Part shown: in pieces, positions 25,934 through 35,493 of the stretch
Layout: each line of letters begins with the position of its first letter
How positions within the stretch are numbered: the stretch's first letter is position 1
Source: Candidatus Sifarchaeum subterraneum
Lineage (GTDB): Archaea; Asgardarchaeota; Sifarchaeia; Sifarchaeales; Sifarchaeaceae
DNA length: 36,767 nucleotides
NCBI GenBank assembly: GCA_016292335.1
Contig: JAECRX010000053.1
Location: forward strand, 1 to 36,767
Reading direction: 5' to 3'
Made by a program: the position numbers and the translations under genes
The notes under the pieces: generated by a model
What the model was told of the DNA's origin: nothing
Seen by the model: the letters and a program-made list of their open reading frames with translations, nothing else
Databases searched by the model: none

Positions 25934-26516
25934 TTCGAAATATGGATTCATGGCGTGTAAAATTCCTTTAAAAAGGATTGGTGTAGTCATCGGTAAAGAT
26001 GGACAAGTTAAAGACATTATTGAAAAAAATACCCAAACCAGAATTGAGATTGATAGCAAAAATGGAAGCGTAACTATTTATTCGACAAAAAACACTGCGG
26101 ACCCCTTATCTGTTTGGAAAGCAAGAGATATAGTTCTAGCCATTGGGAGAGGGTTTTCCCCTGAAAGAGCTTTCAGACTTTTTGATGAAGATGAAATGCT
26201 GGAAATAATTGATTTAAACTCATTTATTGAACGATCTAGAAAATCATTAAAAAGGATTAAGGGACGTCTCATCGGTGAAAGAGGCAAATCTAGACGTTTA
26301 ATTGAAGAAATGACCAGCACTTACGTGAGTGTTTTTGGACATACTGTAGGCCTCATCGGAACAATAAATCAATTACAAGTCGCAAGAGAAGCAATTAAAA
26401 TGTTGATTACTGGGGCTCCTCATAGTACCGTTTACAAATTCCTGAATAGAAAAAGAATAGAACTTAAAAAGGCGGAGCTTGAGATTTGGAAACCCATTAA
26501 ATTTACAGAATCCTAA
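25923..26516 (+). CDS. KH-domain protein (Pno1/Dim2-like)
   Basis: 197-aa RNA-binding protein with two KH domains: GVVIGKDG near residue 20 and GRLIGERGKSRRLIEEMT near 113, ending with the 'GAPHSTVYKFLNRKR' segment typical of the archaeal Pno1/Dim2 (Krr1-like) family. It binds the 3' end region of 16S rRNA during small-subunit assembly. ATG at 25923 with GGGGAGGAG just upstream, overlapping the rio1 stop. The next gene, top6B, follows after 269 bases. Confidence 0.92.
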   Translation: MSIDSKYGFMACKIPLKRIGVVIGKDGQVKDIIEKNTQTRIEIDSKNGSVTIYSTKNTADPLSVWKARDIVLAIGRGFSPERAFRLFDEDEMLEIIDLNSFIERSRKSLKRIKGRLIGERGKSRRLIEEMTSTYVSVFGHTVGLIGTINQLQVAREAIKMLITGAPHSTVYKFLNRKRIELKKAELEIWKPIKFTES

Positions 26517-26785
26517 AGATCACTTTCTAAAGTCTTTAAAGGAAATTTTTGTTTTCATTTGCGTATTTGCTTGAATAATCAAAAAGGCGAAATCTTTGGA
26601 AAGAAAAAATGTGTAAAAAGATATTTATAACCTGAAAGCCTATTCAATCCCGCAAAATACTGTTTATGGAAATTATAGTAAGTCATCAGGCAAGGTAATA
26701 TATCCTCGGGATCTGAAAGTTATATTTTCCAGTTTTTAAGATGAAAAAATTTTCTCTCAGTTACGAAATTTGAAATCACGTTAAT

Positions 26786-28417
26786 TTGACCTCTGAGTGT
26801 GACAGTAAAGTGACCGTACTTAATGATAAAGAACGTATCACTGTTACAAAAAGCCCAGCTCAATTTTTCAAAGAAAATAAAGCAATAGCTGGTTTCCAAA
26901 ATCCAGCAAAATCCTTATTCACTGCTATTCGAGAATTGGTAGAAAACGGGCTTGATGGTGCTGAAAGTATCAAAAATCCTCCTGATATTGAGGTTATATT
27001 AGAGGAGATCTCCCATGAGGAACTTTTTAGAATTTTAGGTGTTGATGATCTAGAGCAAATAAAAGAAGATAGTCATATTTTTGAAGGTACTAACTTTTTC
27101 AAGTTAACTGTGCGCGATAACGGTTCTGGAATGCCATACGAAGAGATCCCAGATCTCTTGGGGAGGGTCCTAACTGGCACTAAATTCAACATTAGACAGA
27201 ATAGAGGTCGTTTCGGTCTCGGAGCTAAGATGGTTCTAATCTACTCCCAAAGTAACGTAGGTTTGCCAATTCGCGTGAAAAGTTCTCAAATTTTGGATTC
27301 GGACGTTGGATATTACGATTTGATGATCGATCTTCAAAAGAATGAACCAGTAGTGTTAATGCAAAAATTAGAGCCAAAGAACGATGGCTGGCATGGAACC
27401 GAAGTTAGTGTTTATATAGAGGGGGATTGGATCAGAAGTAAAAATAAGGTTAAAAATTACTTCCAACAACTCGCCATCATCACACCGTATGCAAATCTTA
27501 CCTTACACACTCCTGACGGTGAAGAACTTCTTTTCGAAAAAACAACTGACGAAATACCACCCCCGCCCATGGAATCTCTGCTTCACCCTAAAGGAGCAGA
27601 TCTGGAATATCTTAAGCAATTGATTGAAACTACAAACACAAAAAAATTGAAATCCTTCCTTTCAACTCATTTTCAGCGTGTAGGTACTACTTCCGCCGAA
27701 AAATTTTGTGAATTCATTGGGATTGATAAAAATAAAAAACCTAAGCATCTTACAAATGATGAGAAACTCAGAATTGTTCACGGTTTCAAGAACTATAAAT
27801 TCTCGGCCCCAGATAGTTCGTGTCTTTCTCCTTTGGGCGAAGAAAAGCTTGAACAGGGTATCCGAAAGGAATTAGAACCTGAATTCGTCACCACGGTTAC
27901 AAGACCTCCTGAGTCCTATGAAGGTCATCCTTTCATTGTTGAAATTGGATTAGCATACGGGGGGAAAATAAAGCCAGGCATCTCTCTCTATCGGTTTGCC
28001 AACCGTATCCCTCTTATCTACGGAGAAGGAAACGATGTTAGTTCTCTTGCCATCAAGAATGATATCGAATGGGGTAGATACAACGTTAACCCCCAAATAG
28101 CAGTGGCCGTTTTTGTTTCCTTGATTTCTACGAAGATCCCCTTTCCTGAAACCTCCAAAGAGTATATCAGTGACGTTGATGAAATCCGAACTGAAATCAA
28201 ACTTGGGTTACAAGATTGTGCTAGAAAGCTGAAGGAATTTCTTTCAAAAAAATCTAGAGCAAAAAAGAAAGCAGAACGGGCTTCTTTATTGAAAGCTTAT
28301 GCTGAAAAATTTGCATCGAGTTTGTCTAATATTCTACAGTCTGATCCTTCCATTCCAAATAAACCGAACGCTGATGAAATTTTCAAACGAATGGTTGATG
28401 CAATTGACAGCGATTGA
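26786..28417 (+). CDS. top6B: DNA topoisomerase VI subunit B
   Basis: 543-aa GHKL ATPase subunit of topoisomerase VI, which relaxes and decatenates DNA. Bergerat motifs: ELVENGLDGAE (N-box), DNGSGMP (G1), GRFGLGAKM (G2). The helix-two-turn-helix part follows near residues 270-380 and the transducer after it; the C-terminal helical tail is Lys-rich. The TTG start has no obvious ribosome-binding site; it was chosen because no ATG precedes the first conserved block in frame. Upstream are a TATA-like TATTTATAA (26622-26630) and a second one near 26694. It lies 10 bases before top6A and is surely co-transcribed. Confidence 0.97.
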   Translation: MTSECDSKVTVLNDKERITVTKSPAQFFKENKAIAGFQNPAKSLFTAIRELVENGLDGAESIKNPPDIEVILEEISHEELFRILGVDDLEQIKEDSHIFEGTNFFKLTVRDNGSGMPYEEIPDLLGRVLTGTKFNIRQNRGRFGLGAKMVLIYSQSNVGLPIRVKSSQILDSDVGYYDLMIDLQKNEPVVLMQKLEPKNDGWHGTEVSVYIEGDWIRSKNKVKNYFQQLAIITPYANLTLHTPDGEELLFEKTTDEIPPPPMESLLHPKGADLEYLKQLIETTNTKKLKSFLSTHFQRVGTTSAEKFCEFIGIDKNKKPKHLTNDEKLRIVHGFKNYKFSAPDSSCLSPLGEEKLEQGIRKELEPEFVTTVTRPPESYEGHPFIVEIGLAYGGKIKPGISLYRFANRIPLIYGEGNDVSSLAIKNDIEWGRYNVNPQIAVAVFVSLISTKIPFPETSKEYISDVDEIRTEIKLGLQDCARKLKEFLSKKSRAKKKAERASLLKAYAEKFASSLSNILQSDPSIPNKPNADEIFKRMVDAIDSD

Positions 28418-28427
28418 GGTATGAAGA

Positions 28428-29693
28428 GTGTCGAAAAAAAGGCCAAAATCATCTAGAAAAAAAAAGATTGCAACTATTAATAATTACACCCTAAAAAAAA
28501 CTGAAAAAAAAGACCCTTCCTCTCCTAAAAAAAAGAAAATCATGTTAAAGAAAGTAGATCGGTTGAGGAAAATATTATTTAAAGATCGTCCAGAGAAAAT
28601 AGAAATACCTCCTGACGCAACTGTCGTGAATGATATTCCGACTGAAGAATTATACAAATTAATACAAGAAAAAGCGAGGGACATTTATGACCAAATATTA
28701 AAAACTGGAAAACCTGTAATCAAAACTCCGAAAAGAAGTGCAACAAATATTTTATGGGATGAAGAAACAGATCTGCTTTTTCTCGGAAGTGAGGAGGTCG
28801 AACGCAGATTTCATCATGCGACAAGTGCTAAAGAATTGACTGTAGAAATAAGAATGTTAGAATTAATTCATAGTCTTCTAGAAGCAAACCTTCATGCCAC
28901 AAAACGTGAATGTTTTTATATGGATGTAGACTTATTTAAAGAACAAAAAACTAGTGATAATGCCTTAGAAGAAGTAGCTGCTTATCTTGGATGCACTAGA
29001 AATTCAACACATGTGGTGGCAGCCGCAAAAGGTGCTGTGATTGGAAGAATCACTTTCAGAGAAGATGGAGATCTTATTGATTGTACAAGAATGGGAACCG
29101 GTGGAAAAGCGATTACCCCTTTACTTGGCAATATAACTGATATTGATAGCGATGGAGAATTCGTTTTAGTTATAGAAAAGGATGCTGCGTTCTTAAGACT
29201 TGCTGAGGAGCGTTGGTATAATAAATTCCCTTCCATCCTTGTGACCGCTAAAGGTGTCCCTGATGTTGCCACACGTATGTTTGTTCATCGCATTATTAAA
29301 GAACTGAGATTACCTGCATTTTCGCTGGTCGATAGTGATCCATGGGGTCATTATATTCACTCCATCTATCTAAGAGGTTCAAAACAACTCAGTCTCGAAA
29401 CACCATTTCTTGCAACCCCCGAACTAAGGTTGATTGGTGTTTTAAATCGAGATTTAGACACTTATGATATCCCAAAAAATGTGAGATTGAAAATGACTGA
29501 GCAAGATAGAAAACGTGCAAAACAAATGTTGAAAGAACCTTTTGTTCATAAAAATAAAAAATGGGCTAAAGATCTCCGCGACATGCTAAAAAGCGGAGAA
29601 AAAGCAGAAATTCAGAGTCTTGCTTCGCATAGTTTAACCTACTTAACTGAAACATATTTACCTCATAAACTAGAAACTGGTGACTGGATTTAA
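28428..29693 (+). CDS. top6A: DNA topoisomerase VI subunit A (Spo11-like)
   Basis: 421-aa cleaving subunit of topoisomerase VI. Catalytic tyrosine in TKRECFY (Tyr164) within the winged-helix domain. Toprim motifs VIEKD (Glu250) and DSDPWGHYI (Asp302, Asp304) bind Mg. The first ~45 residues are a Lys-rich extension, making it somewhat longer than typical archaeal Top6A. Start is GTG with GAGGT seven bases upstream; an ATG at 28421 is out of frame. Convergent with aIF1A across ~80 bases. Confidence 0.97.
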   Translation: MSKKRPKSSRKKKIATINNYTLKKTEKKDPSSPKKKKIMLKKVDRLRKILFKDRPEKIEIPPDATVVNDIPTEELYKLIQEKARDIYDQILKTGKPVIKTPKRSATNILWDEETDLLFLGSEEVERRFHHATSAKELTVEIRMLELIHSLLEANLHATKRECFYMDVDLFKEQKTSDNALEEVAAYLGCTRNSTHVVAAAKGAVIGRITFREDGDLIDCTRMGTGGKAITPLLGNITDIDSDGEFVLVIEKDAAFLRLAEERWYNKFPSILVTAKGVPDVATRMFVHRIIKELRLPAFSLVDSDPWGHYIHSIYLRGSKQLSLETPFLATPELRLIGVLNRDLDTYDIPKNVRLKMTEQDRKRAKQMLKEPFVHKNKKWAKDLRDMLKSGEKAEIQSLASHSLTYLTETYLPHKLETGDWI

Positions 29694-29775
29694 TTGATTT
29701 AAATTCAACATTCCTATGAATTTTTTTTCCTTCTTCTATGATTCCCAATGGATTTCTGTTTGATTACTTTATTGA

Positions 29776-30093
29776 TCAAAAACTTATCAGTCCTCTTCTC
29801 TTCAATTGTTCAGCTTGGCCACGTGCATATCGCCAGATCACGTCGCCTCTTGTTTCGAACTGAAAATCCCAGGGTGAAACTAAGACTACATCGCCTTCTC
29901 TAATCCATACTCTCTTCCGTATTCTTCCTGGAATTCTACATAAGCGGGTATATCCATCAACACATTTTACCCTAAGTCTATCATGTCCGAGTAATTGAAT
30001 CACTATCCCAAGTACTTCCCCTTCCACAGGTAATCTCGGTTTCCTTGCTTCTGTTGCCAATTTCTCGGCTGCTCTTCCCTTTTTTTTCCGCAA
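29776..30093 (-). CDS. Translation initiation factor aIF1A
   Basis: 105-aa S1/OB-fold factor that binds the A site of the small subunit and helps start-codon selection. Basic N-terminal tail, then 'EVLGIVIQLLGHDRLRVKC', 'GRIRKRVWIREGDVVLVSPW' and the C-terminal 'DVIWRYARGQAEQLKRRG', all typical. TTG start with TAGGAGTTG upstream. Last gene of the minus-strand RPA/aIF2-beta/DUF424/NMD3 group, 14 bases after NMD3. Confidence 0.96.
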   Translation of the reverse strand: MRKKKGRAAEKLATEARKPRLPVEGEVLGIVIQLLGHDRLRVKCVDGYTRLCRIPGRIRKRVWIREGDVVLVSPWDFQFETRGDVIWRYARGQAEQLKRRGLISF

Positions 30094-30107
30094 AAATTTT
30101 TCAACTC

Positions 30108-31253
30108 CTATTTCGATTGAACGCCTTCAGAATCATTTGTTTGAATGAGGTAAATGTTGTTTTTAATTTCAACACCTTTAACTTGCAAACCTTCTTTAAG
30201 TGTATCTGTTGACAATTGTTTTGTGTATATTTCTTTTACTTCAAAGTTTTCCATATCTAGTAGTTGTATTGAATTATAAGTTCTTGAAAGAATCATGAAA
30301 TCTTTAAAACTTGACTTCTCGGCTATTACGTCAATTTGAAAATTCCAAAGTTCTTTTATTGGTATTGAAATATGTTCGAGGTTATCCAATTTTATACCCA
30401 AAAATTTTCCTCTCTCAACGCCAGTTATTTGAATAGGATCTTGTTTTTCTATTGAGATAATATCTCCAATTTTAAAAATAGGCAGCCTAAGTGAAATAGT
30501 GGTTTGATAAACTGTTTTTCCACTACTTTTGTCCACACCAGATTTCTTATATGATTTTTTCATTGAAAATCCCATCTGATCTCTTAGGGTAGATGCAATC
30601 AGATTTGCAGCACTTGTTGAACCCAAGTATATGTCGAATCCTCCTTTATTTTTCTCTATCTTTGAAATATAGGCCATTCTATCAATTTTTATTTGTTTTT
30701 GTAAGATCTGGCATACAGTTTCGATTATTTCATTTTGTTCTTCAGGCGTTATATTTGTTTTTTTTGTACGGAATTGTAAAATTGCTTTGTAATACCTTCT
30801 TTTTATCTTATCACAACGAAAACAAATTATGCGTTCTATTTTTACTTCTACTTCTTGTTCTTCAAAATAAGAAGGTAGCCTTGGATCAACTCTTCCAAAA
30901 CCTCTGATTTTAACTGGAATTTTTCTTTTTTCTAAAAAATCATCAAAATTAGTAGGCAATAGTGGTTGTATGTCCAAATTGATGTCAGAATTTGTCTTTA
31001 TTTTACCTGAAGAAAAATAATCGGATAAAGCTTCTCTTATAGTCTTATGAAAATTCTTTTCAAGATTATAATATTTTTTTTCAGAAAAAATTTCGTTACA
31101 ATTCAAACAAACTTTAATAGAAAAAGGTTCTGTAGATATTTCAAAGAGTTTTCTTTCTTTCTTAATACAGTCTTCACAAAATCCGTCAACAATAATTTTT
31201 TCTATTTCTGTTTTTCCACACAGTATACAAAATTTTTTGCCTTTTCTCTCCAT
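30108..31253 (-). CDS. NMD3-family protein
   Basis: 381-aa archaeal NMD3, homologue of the eukaryotic 60S nuclear export adaptor. N-terminal zinc-binding pairs: CILC, CEDC, CLNC and CFRC in family spacing. The central alpha/beta domain and OB-like part follow; the eukaryotic export-signal tail is absent as expected for archaea. ATG at 31253 has GGAGT upstream and starts just after the DUF424 stop; the frame is open 17 codons further up but that part overlaps DUF424. In archaea it probably acts in large-subunit maturation or quality control; that role is inferred. Confidence 0.92.
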   Translation of the reverse strand: MERKGKKFCILCGKTEIEKIIVDGFCEDCIKKERKLFEISTEPFSIKVCLNCNEIFSEKKYYNLEKNFHKTIREALSDYFSSGKIKTNSDINLDIQPLLPTNFDDFLEKRKIPVKIRGFGRVDPRLPSYFEEQEVEVKIERIICFRCDKIKRRYYKAILQFRTKKTNITPEEQNEIIETVCQILQKQIKIDRMAYISKIEKNKGGFDIYLGSTSAANLIASTLRDQMGFSMKKSYKKSGVDKSSGKTVYQTTISLRLPIFKIGDIISIEKQDPIQITGVERGKFLGIKLDNLEHISIPIKELWNFQIDVIAEKSSFKDFMILSRTYNSIQLLDMENFEVKEIYTKQLSTDTLKEGLQVKGVEIKNNIYLIQTNDSEGVQSK

Positions 31254-31269
31254 AAAATGGACTCCTGCA

Positions 31270-31566
31270 TCAAAAACGCACCAGTTGGACGTGTGAAATT
31301 CCATTTATCTTAATAACACCATCTCTATGTACCAAACCTATTTCAATGAGTTTATCAATTATTCTATTTCCAACTAAATTAACGATTGTAGCATTTTCAA
31401 TTTCTATAATACTCTCCTCTACTGAAACAAGCTCACCTTTATAAAAAGATTCTTTAACTTCTATTTTTATTTTTCCTTCTCGAAATGTTTGGCCCAGAAT
31501 TTCTTTGTCGCATACTGCACAAATTCTCTGGTTCTGATGTTCCATTACTCTAAGGTAAACATTCAA
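31270..31566 (-). CDS. DUF424-family protein
   Basis: 98-aa archaeal conserved protein of the DUF424 type, function unknown. Pattern 'QNQRICAVCDKEILGQTF' followed by 'IEVKESFYKGELV' and 'ATIVNLVGNRIIDKLIEIG', then 'VIKINGISHVQLVRF' at the end. TTG start is decided by GGAGG seven bases upstream and by the family N-terminus. Its stable place between aIF2-beta and NMD3 in archaeal genomes, as I recall it, points to translation or ribosome assembly. Confidence 0.87.
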   Translation of the reverse strand: MNVYLRVMEHQNQRICAVCDKEILGQTFREGKIKIEVKESFYKGELVSVEESIIEIENATIVNLVGNRIIDKLIEIGLVHRDGVIKINGISHVQLVRF

Positions 31567-31577
31567 AGGAGAGCCTC

Positions 31578-31997
31578 CTATAGTGGTTTAAGTGAAGCTC
31601 TAGCCCCGCAGGCTTCACACTCCAAAAAGAAAAACCTGTCTTCCTTTTTTATTTTAGTATCTGGTTTTTTGCATTCCGGACAGAGAACATACATTTCTGT
31701 ATATCTTTTAATAAGAGTATTCATTGCGCTCTCAGAGAAGCGTCCTTGGAATATAATTCTGCCTGTAGTTTCTTCAATTGTTCCAGCAGTAGCGAGTTCA
31801 CGCGATAAAAACTTGCTTAGGTGTTCTGGTTTTCTGTTTAATGTTGAGTTGATATCTTTGAAATTTTGTATGATTGTCCGGTTTCCTTCAGTAAATGAAA
31901 GTACTTTTGGAATTTTAAATCTTGTAGATTCGAAAACTTCAGGTGGGATTTTTGCTCTTGCCCTTTCTAGTAATTCCTCATATTCATATTTTTCCAT
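31578..31997 (-). CDS. Translation initiation factor aIF2 subunit beta
   Basis: 139-aa beta subunit of the initiator-tRNA binding factor aIF2. N-terminal helix for the gamma subunit ('YEYEELLERARAKIP'), core domain with 'NFKDINSTLNRKPEHLSKFL' and 'GRIIFQGRFS', and a C-terminal zinc ribbon CPEC ... CEAC. Full length for archaea. ATG start two bases after the RPA stop codon, so translation is tightly linked; GGTGA at the end of the RPA gene serves as ribosome site. Confidence 0.96.
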   Translation of the reverse strand: MEKYEYEELLERARAKIPPEVFESTRFKIPKVLSFTEGNRTIIQNFKDINSTLNRKPEHLSKFLSRELATAGTIEETTGRIIFQGRFSESAMNTLIKRYTEMYVLCPECKKPDTKIKKEDRFFFLECEACGARASLKPL

Positions 31998-31999
31998 AG

Positions 32000-32656
32000 T
32001 TATTCACCATCAGAATTATTTGTTAAGCTGTAAAAACCCGATTTTGGTTCATAGATGTTGCCTTCATGAAGTAACTCTATCACTGCAGAAAAAACTTCTT
32101 CCTCTTTTAAATTCTTTGCCTTTTTAATTATTTCTGAAAAATGTGTTCCAGATCCTTCGTCAAGTTCTCTAATAAGATGTAAAACTATGTTCTTAGCCTC
32201 TGAAATATCTTCTTCTTTTTCGACTGTATAATTTGCAGAATTAGTTTCCAGAGTCCTCATTTTTAACAATTCCAATTCACGAAGTAGCCACCAGTTACTA
32301 TCTCTACCCTTTATTACAATTTCTGGAACAATATATATCTCCTCTTCATATTCTCTAATCCTTCCTACAATATCTGCAAAATCACCCGTCTTGACGTCTT
32401 CAACTAATTTTATAGCTTTTTTCCAGGTTTTTACTCTAATTGTTTCGGTTCCATCGTCAATAGTTAAAGAGACATAATCTCCCGTTTCGCTTTCAAATTT
32501 ATTGACAACTATTCCAAATAAACGTGCTCTAATGGCTTCTATTCCTTGGGTAGTTTTCAAAAATTTACCAAAATCTGTGCTAATTATCTCTCCATTGACA
32601 ATATCAGATATGTAAACCTTATATGCTGTAGCTATTTTCGGAAATCCTTTTTTCAT
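32000..32656 (-). CDS. RPA32-like single-stranded DNA-binding protein
   Basis: 218-aa protein with one OB fold (~35-115; 'IRARLFGIVVNKF', 'YVSLTIDDGTETIRVKTW', 'GDFADIVGRI') and a C-terminal winged helix (~150-210), the layout of eukaryotic RPA2 and archaeal RPA32-type subunits. It binds single-stranded DNA and recruits repair or replication partners. ATG with GGAGG seven bases upstream. First gene of the minus-strand operon with aIF2-beta, DUF424, NMD3 and aIF1A, linking replication and translation genes. Confidence 0.88.
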   Translation of the reverse strand: MKKGFPKIATAYKVYISDIVNGEIISTDFGKFLKTTQGIEAIRARLFGIVVNKFESETGDYVSLTIDDGTETIRVKTWKKAIKLVEDVKTGDFADIVGRIREYEEEIYIVPEIVIKGRDSNWWLLRELELLKMRTLETNSANYTVEKEEDISEAKNIVLHLIRELDEGSGTHFSEIIKKAKNLKEEEVFSAVIELLHEGNIYEPKSGFYSLTNNSDGE

Positions 32657-32998
32657 CTGAAACCTCCTAACAACGGGGTTACTGGTTTTGGCGGTTTAGA
32701 ATTTTGGTGCATTTAATGTATATTTAGCTGTGATTTATATTAAACTCCGTTGAATCTACAGAGTATTCTCTATTGTCAGTGACCCTTGCAAATAATAAAA
32801 TCAATTTTTCTCTAATTTATTGTATCTGGAATCACTTTTAAAATCATCTTAATCTTTAATCAAAAAAATAATGTCTTTTTATTGGTGATGTAAGATACCA
32901 GAACATATTTGGAATATTTGAATTCATTATCATCCTAACGGCCTCTGTTTTGTTTCCATAGACTGATAAAATTGTTACAGAAAAAAAAAATTGAGTGA
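32657..32998. other. Divergent promoter region RPA / phosphorylase
   Basis: AT-rich, ~340 bases, no gene. On the minus strand TTTAATATAAATC (around 32738) is a reasonable TATA box for the RPA operon. On the plus strand no strong TATA box is clear before 32999; an A-tract lies at ~32980-32990. Confidence 0.5.
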
Positions 32999-33817
32999 AT
33001 GAAGATGAAACTTTTCTCAGTAATTGGAGGATCCGGATTTTATGACTTTTTAGAAGATACAACCAAAAAGAAAGTTTCAACACCTTTTGGGAATATTCAA
33101 GTTGAAATTGGCCAACTTGGGGATAGAACAATAATTTTCCTACCAAGACACGGTAAAGGCCACAAAATTCCTCCGCACATGATAAACTACCGTGCTAATA
33201 TTTATGGTCTCAAGAAGCTTGGTGTTACCCGAATTATTGCCACTAATGCATGTGGTTCGCTTAATCCAGATATTGGCGTTGGTGATTTCATAATTCCCCA
33301 TGATTTCATAGACTGGAGAAAAAACAGAGTTTCTACTTTTTTTGACGGGAAAACGACTCTAGAAATAGATGGAAAGACAGTCGGAGGGGTTGTGCACATT
33401 AGTATGACACCATCCCCTTATTGCCCAACATTAAGAAAAGTTCTCATCGATTCTGCAAAGGAATTGCAAACAAAACACCATCAGAAGGGTGTTTATATTT
33501 GTGTAGATGGCCCCCGATTTGAATCAGCTGCAGAAATAAATGCATTTAGGCTCTTGGGGGCAAATATTGTTGGAATGACCGGATTACCAGAACTTGCTTT
33601 AGCTAGAGAATTAGCAATATGCTATTCTACTGTTTGCATTTCAACGAATATTGCGGCTGGCATTATACCTGAGCTAAAAATTACCTCAGAAGAAGTGATA
33701 GAAATTTTTGGAAAAAGAATCGATATTGTAAAAGATTTATTGGTAAAAGCCTTAGAAAAGATCCCAGAAGAAAGAAACTGTTTATGTAAGGATGCTTTGA
33801 AAGGTGCTACAAGCTAA
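32999..33817 (+). CDS. Methylthio-nucleoside phosphorylase (MTAP/MTIP family)
   Basis: 272-aa purine nucleoside phosphorylase of the MTAP subfamily, salvaging 5'-methylthioadenosine or 5'-methylthioinosine. Phosphate-site GGSGFYD near the N-terminus, 'RHGKGHKIPPHMINYRAN', 'DGPRFESAAEI' and 'GMTGLPELALARELAICY' are hallmarks. The base-binding segment reads STNIAAGI rather than the TDYD of adenine-specific MTAPs. The asparagine there favours 6-oxopurines, so methylthioinosine phosphorylase is a real possibility. Start ATG (32999 or 33005). It fits metabolically with the SAH hydrolase at the window end. Confidence 0.9.
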   Translation: MKMKLFSVIGGSGFYDFLEDTTKKKVSTPFGNIQVEIGQLGDRTIIFLPRHGKGHKIPPHMINYRANIYGLKKLGVTRIIATNACGSLNPDIGVGDFIIPHDFIDWRKNRVSTFFDGKTTLEIDGKTVGGVVHISMTPSPYCPTLRKVLIDSAKELQTKHHQKGVYICVDGPRFESAAEINAFRLLGANIVGMTGLPELALARELAICYSTVCISTNIAAGIIPELKITSEEVIEIFGKRIDIVKDLLVKALEKIPEERNCLCKDALKGATS

Positions 33818-33832
33818 TGTTTATTGTTGAAA

Positions 33833-35428
33833 TCAAGAAACGACACCAATACCTCTTGTTGCCCCTTCTCGGAAAATCAATTTTTGCCCTGATGAAATAA
33901 TTTCAGGTCTATATAGAAATCTAAAGGTGACATCTGCTTTTTCACCACTTCGTAATGGCTCTTCAGACATTTCGATGATTTCTGCACTTTGTCTAACTGT
34001 TTGAATATGAATCAAAGGTTGATATCCTCTTCTTATTGTGGTTGGATGATGGAGTACGAGGATATGAGCTTTGAAAACTCGCTTCACTTTTTCTTCAATT
34101 TTGGGCCAATCATTTGTCAGAACCATGCCTTTTCGAATTTCATCATGTTTGATTTGGTGTAATGCGAAAGTGCAACTTTGCCCAGCGTGTACTGCTTGAA
34201 CTGGAACCCTTTTGTAATGAATAGATCGAATGCGAGTAGGTCTGAACTCGCCATTATCGAAAGGTCCTATCCTTATTACGTCATTTATTTTTGCATTTCC
34301 TTGTAATATTGTTCCTGAAACGATGGTGCCGATTCCTTTTACGTTGAAAATTTCATCCACATACATTAAAAATCTCTGATTGACTTTGTCCTTCCAATTC
34401 GTTCTCTTCGGCAAGAGATTCAAAAAGTGTTTTAAAAGTTCTATCCCTTTTCCAGTGACGTTCGAAATTAAAAATATGGGTACTATTCTCGCACTTTGGA
34501 TGTATCTGACTGAAACTACAACATCGTCCAAATTTCTTATGATAACTGGAATTTTGGATACGCCTGGCATTTTAAGAATATGTTGAATCTCATTCAGCGT
34601 GTTATTAGTGATTTCTTCTGGTACTAAGTCGATCTTAGTTAAGACCACAAAGATTGGAAGTCGAAGAGCAAAAGACAGACCCATATGTTCTCTAGTCGTA
34701 CCTTTTACACCTGCATTCGCAGGTACGAAACACATTACGTAATCATGTGGCCAGCTTGTCAGTCCGAAGATTGTTGTTTTTAAGTATTTTTCATGTCCAG
34801 CTAAATCAATAAAAGAAATTATTTTGGCACTTTGGTTAATGATCTCAATATTGGATCTTGGAAGCTCGTTGTGATAATTGGTAATGCGACCGATTGCATC
34901 AAAACCTAAAATTTTGTTTGATATAGATGATGTGCGTCCAGATTTGAATTCATGTAAATGACGGAAGACTTTTGCCCTTGACTTTCCTCTACCGTCATCT
35001 AATTCATCGGAAATTACCACACCAATAAATGTAGATTTTCCACTATCTACATTGCCCACCAATGCCACATTTATATTTATTGGAAAATCCACTTCGTAGG
35101 GCTTTCTACGAATAAGAATTTCGGCGATTTTTCCCTTCCTTCCTGTAAAGAGCCTCATCACAGAACATTTTGCATTAACTAGCTCGGCTATTTTTTCTAA
35201 AGAGACCAAACTTTCATTTAGATCCCGTTCATTCAAACCTAACGGCTCGCCATCGTCTGTTACACCTAACTCGTAAATTGCTTCTCCATAGGTTTCTTCG
35301 TTTAGCCGATAGTGTAATTGAGTTGCAAGTTCTTCAATTCGCTTTTGGTTCAAATTGGTGAGTTTTATCTTGAATTCTGTGCTTCCAAACGGTTTTTCCT
35401 TTTCAAAAAGGGGAGAAGAATCACGCAT
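33833..35428 (-). CDS. GTPBP1-like translational GTPase
   Basis: 531-aa EF-Tu-superfamily GTPase of the GTPBP1/GTPBP2 type. The N-terminal domain (~1-115) with 'YGEAIYELGVTDDGEPLGL' is diagnostic of this family. G domain: GNVDSGKST at 125-133, DLAGHEKY at 208-215, TKID at 264-267. Domains II and III follow and the length is normal. In eukaryotes GTPBP1 helps deliver tRNA or resolve stalled ribosomes; the archaeal role is unproven. ATG start; the frame cannot extend usefully. Convergent with the phosphorylase, 15 bases apart. Confidence 0.9.
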   Translation of the reverse strand: MRDSSPLFEKEKPFGSTEFKIKLTNLNQKRIEELATQLHYRLNEETYGEAIYELGVTDDGEPLGLNERDLNESLVSLEKIAELVNAKCSVMRLFTGRKGKIAEILIRRKPYEVDFPININVALVGNVDSGKSTFIGVVISDELDDGRGKSRAKVFRHLHEFKSGRTSSISNKILGFDAIGRITNYHNELPRSNIEIINQSAKIISFIDLAGHEKYLKTTIFGLTSWPHDYVMCFVPANAGVKGTTREHMGLSFALRLPIFVVLTKIDLVPEEITNNTLNEIQHILKMPGVSKIPVIIRNLDDVVVSVRYIQSARIVPIFLISNVTGKGIELLKHFLNLLPKRTNWKDKVNQRFLMYVDEIFNVKGIGTIVSGTILQGNAKINDVIRIGPFDNGEFRPTRIRSIHYKRVPVQAVHAGQSCTFALHQIKHDEIRKGMVLTNDWPKIEEKVKRVFKAHILVLHHPTTIRRGYQPLIHIQTVRQSAEIIEMSEEPLRSGEKADVTFRFLYRPEIISSGQKLIFREGATRGIGVVS

Positions 35429-35493
35429 GATTTATCACGGTGAATTTCTGGTCAGTTTTATGACGAATATGAATTCAATTACATTCTCAAATT

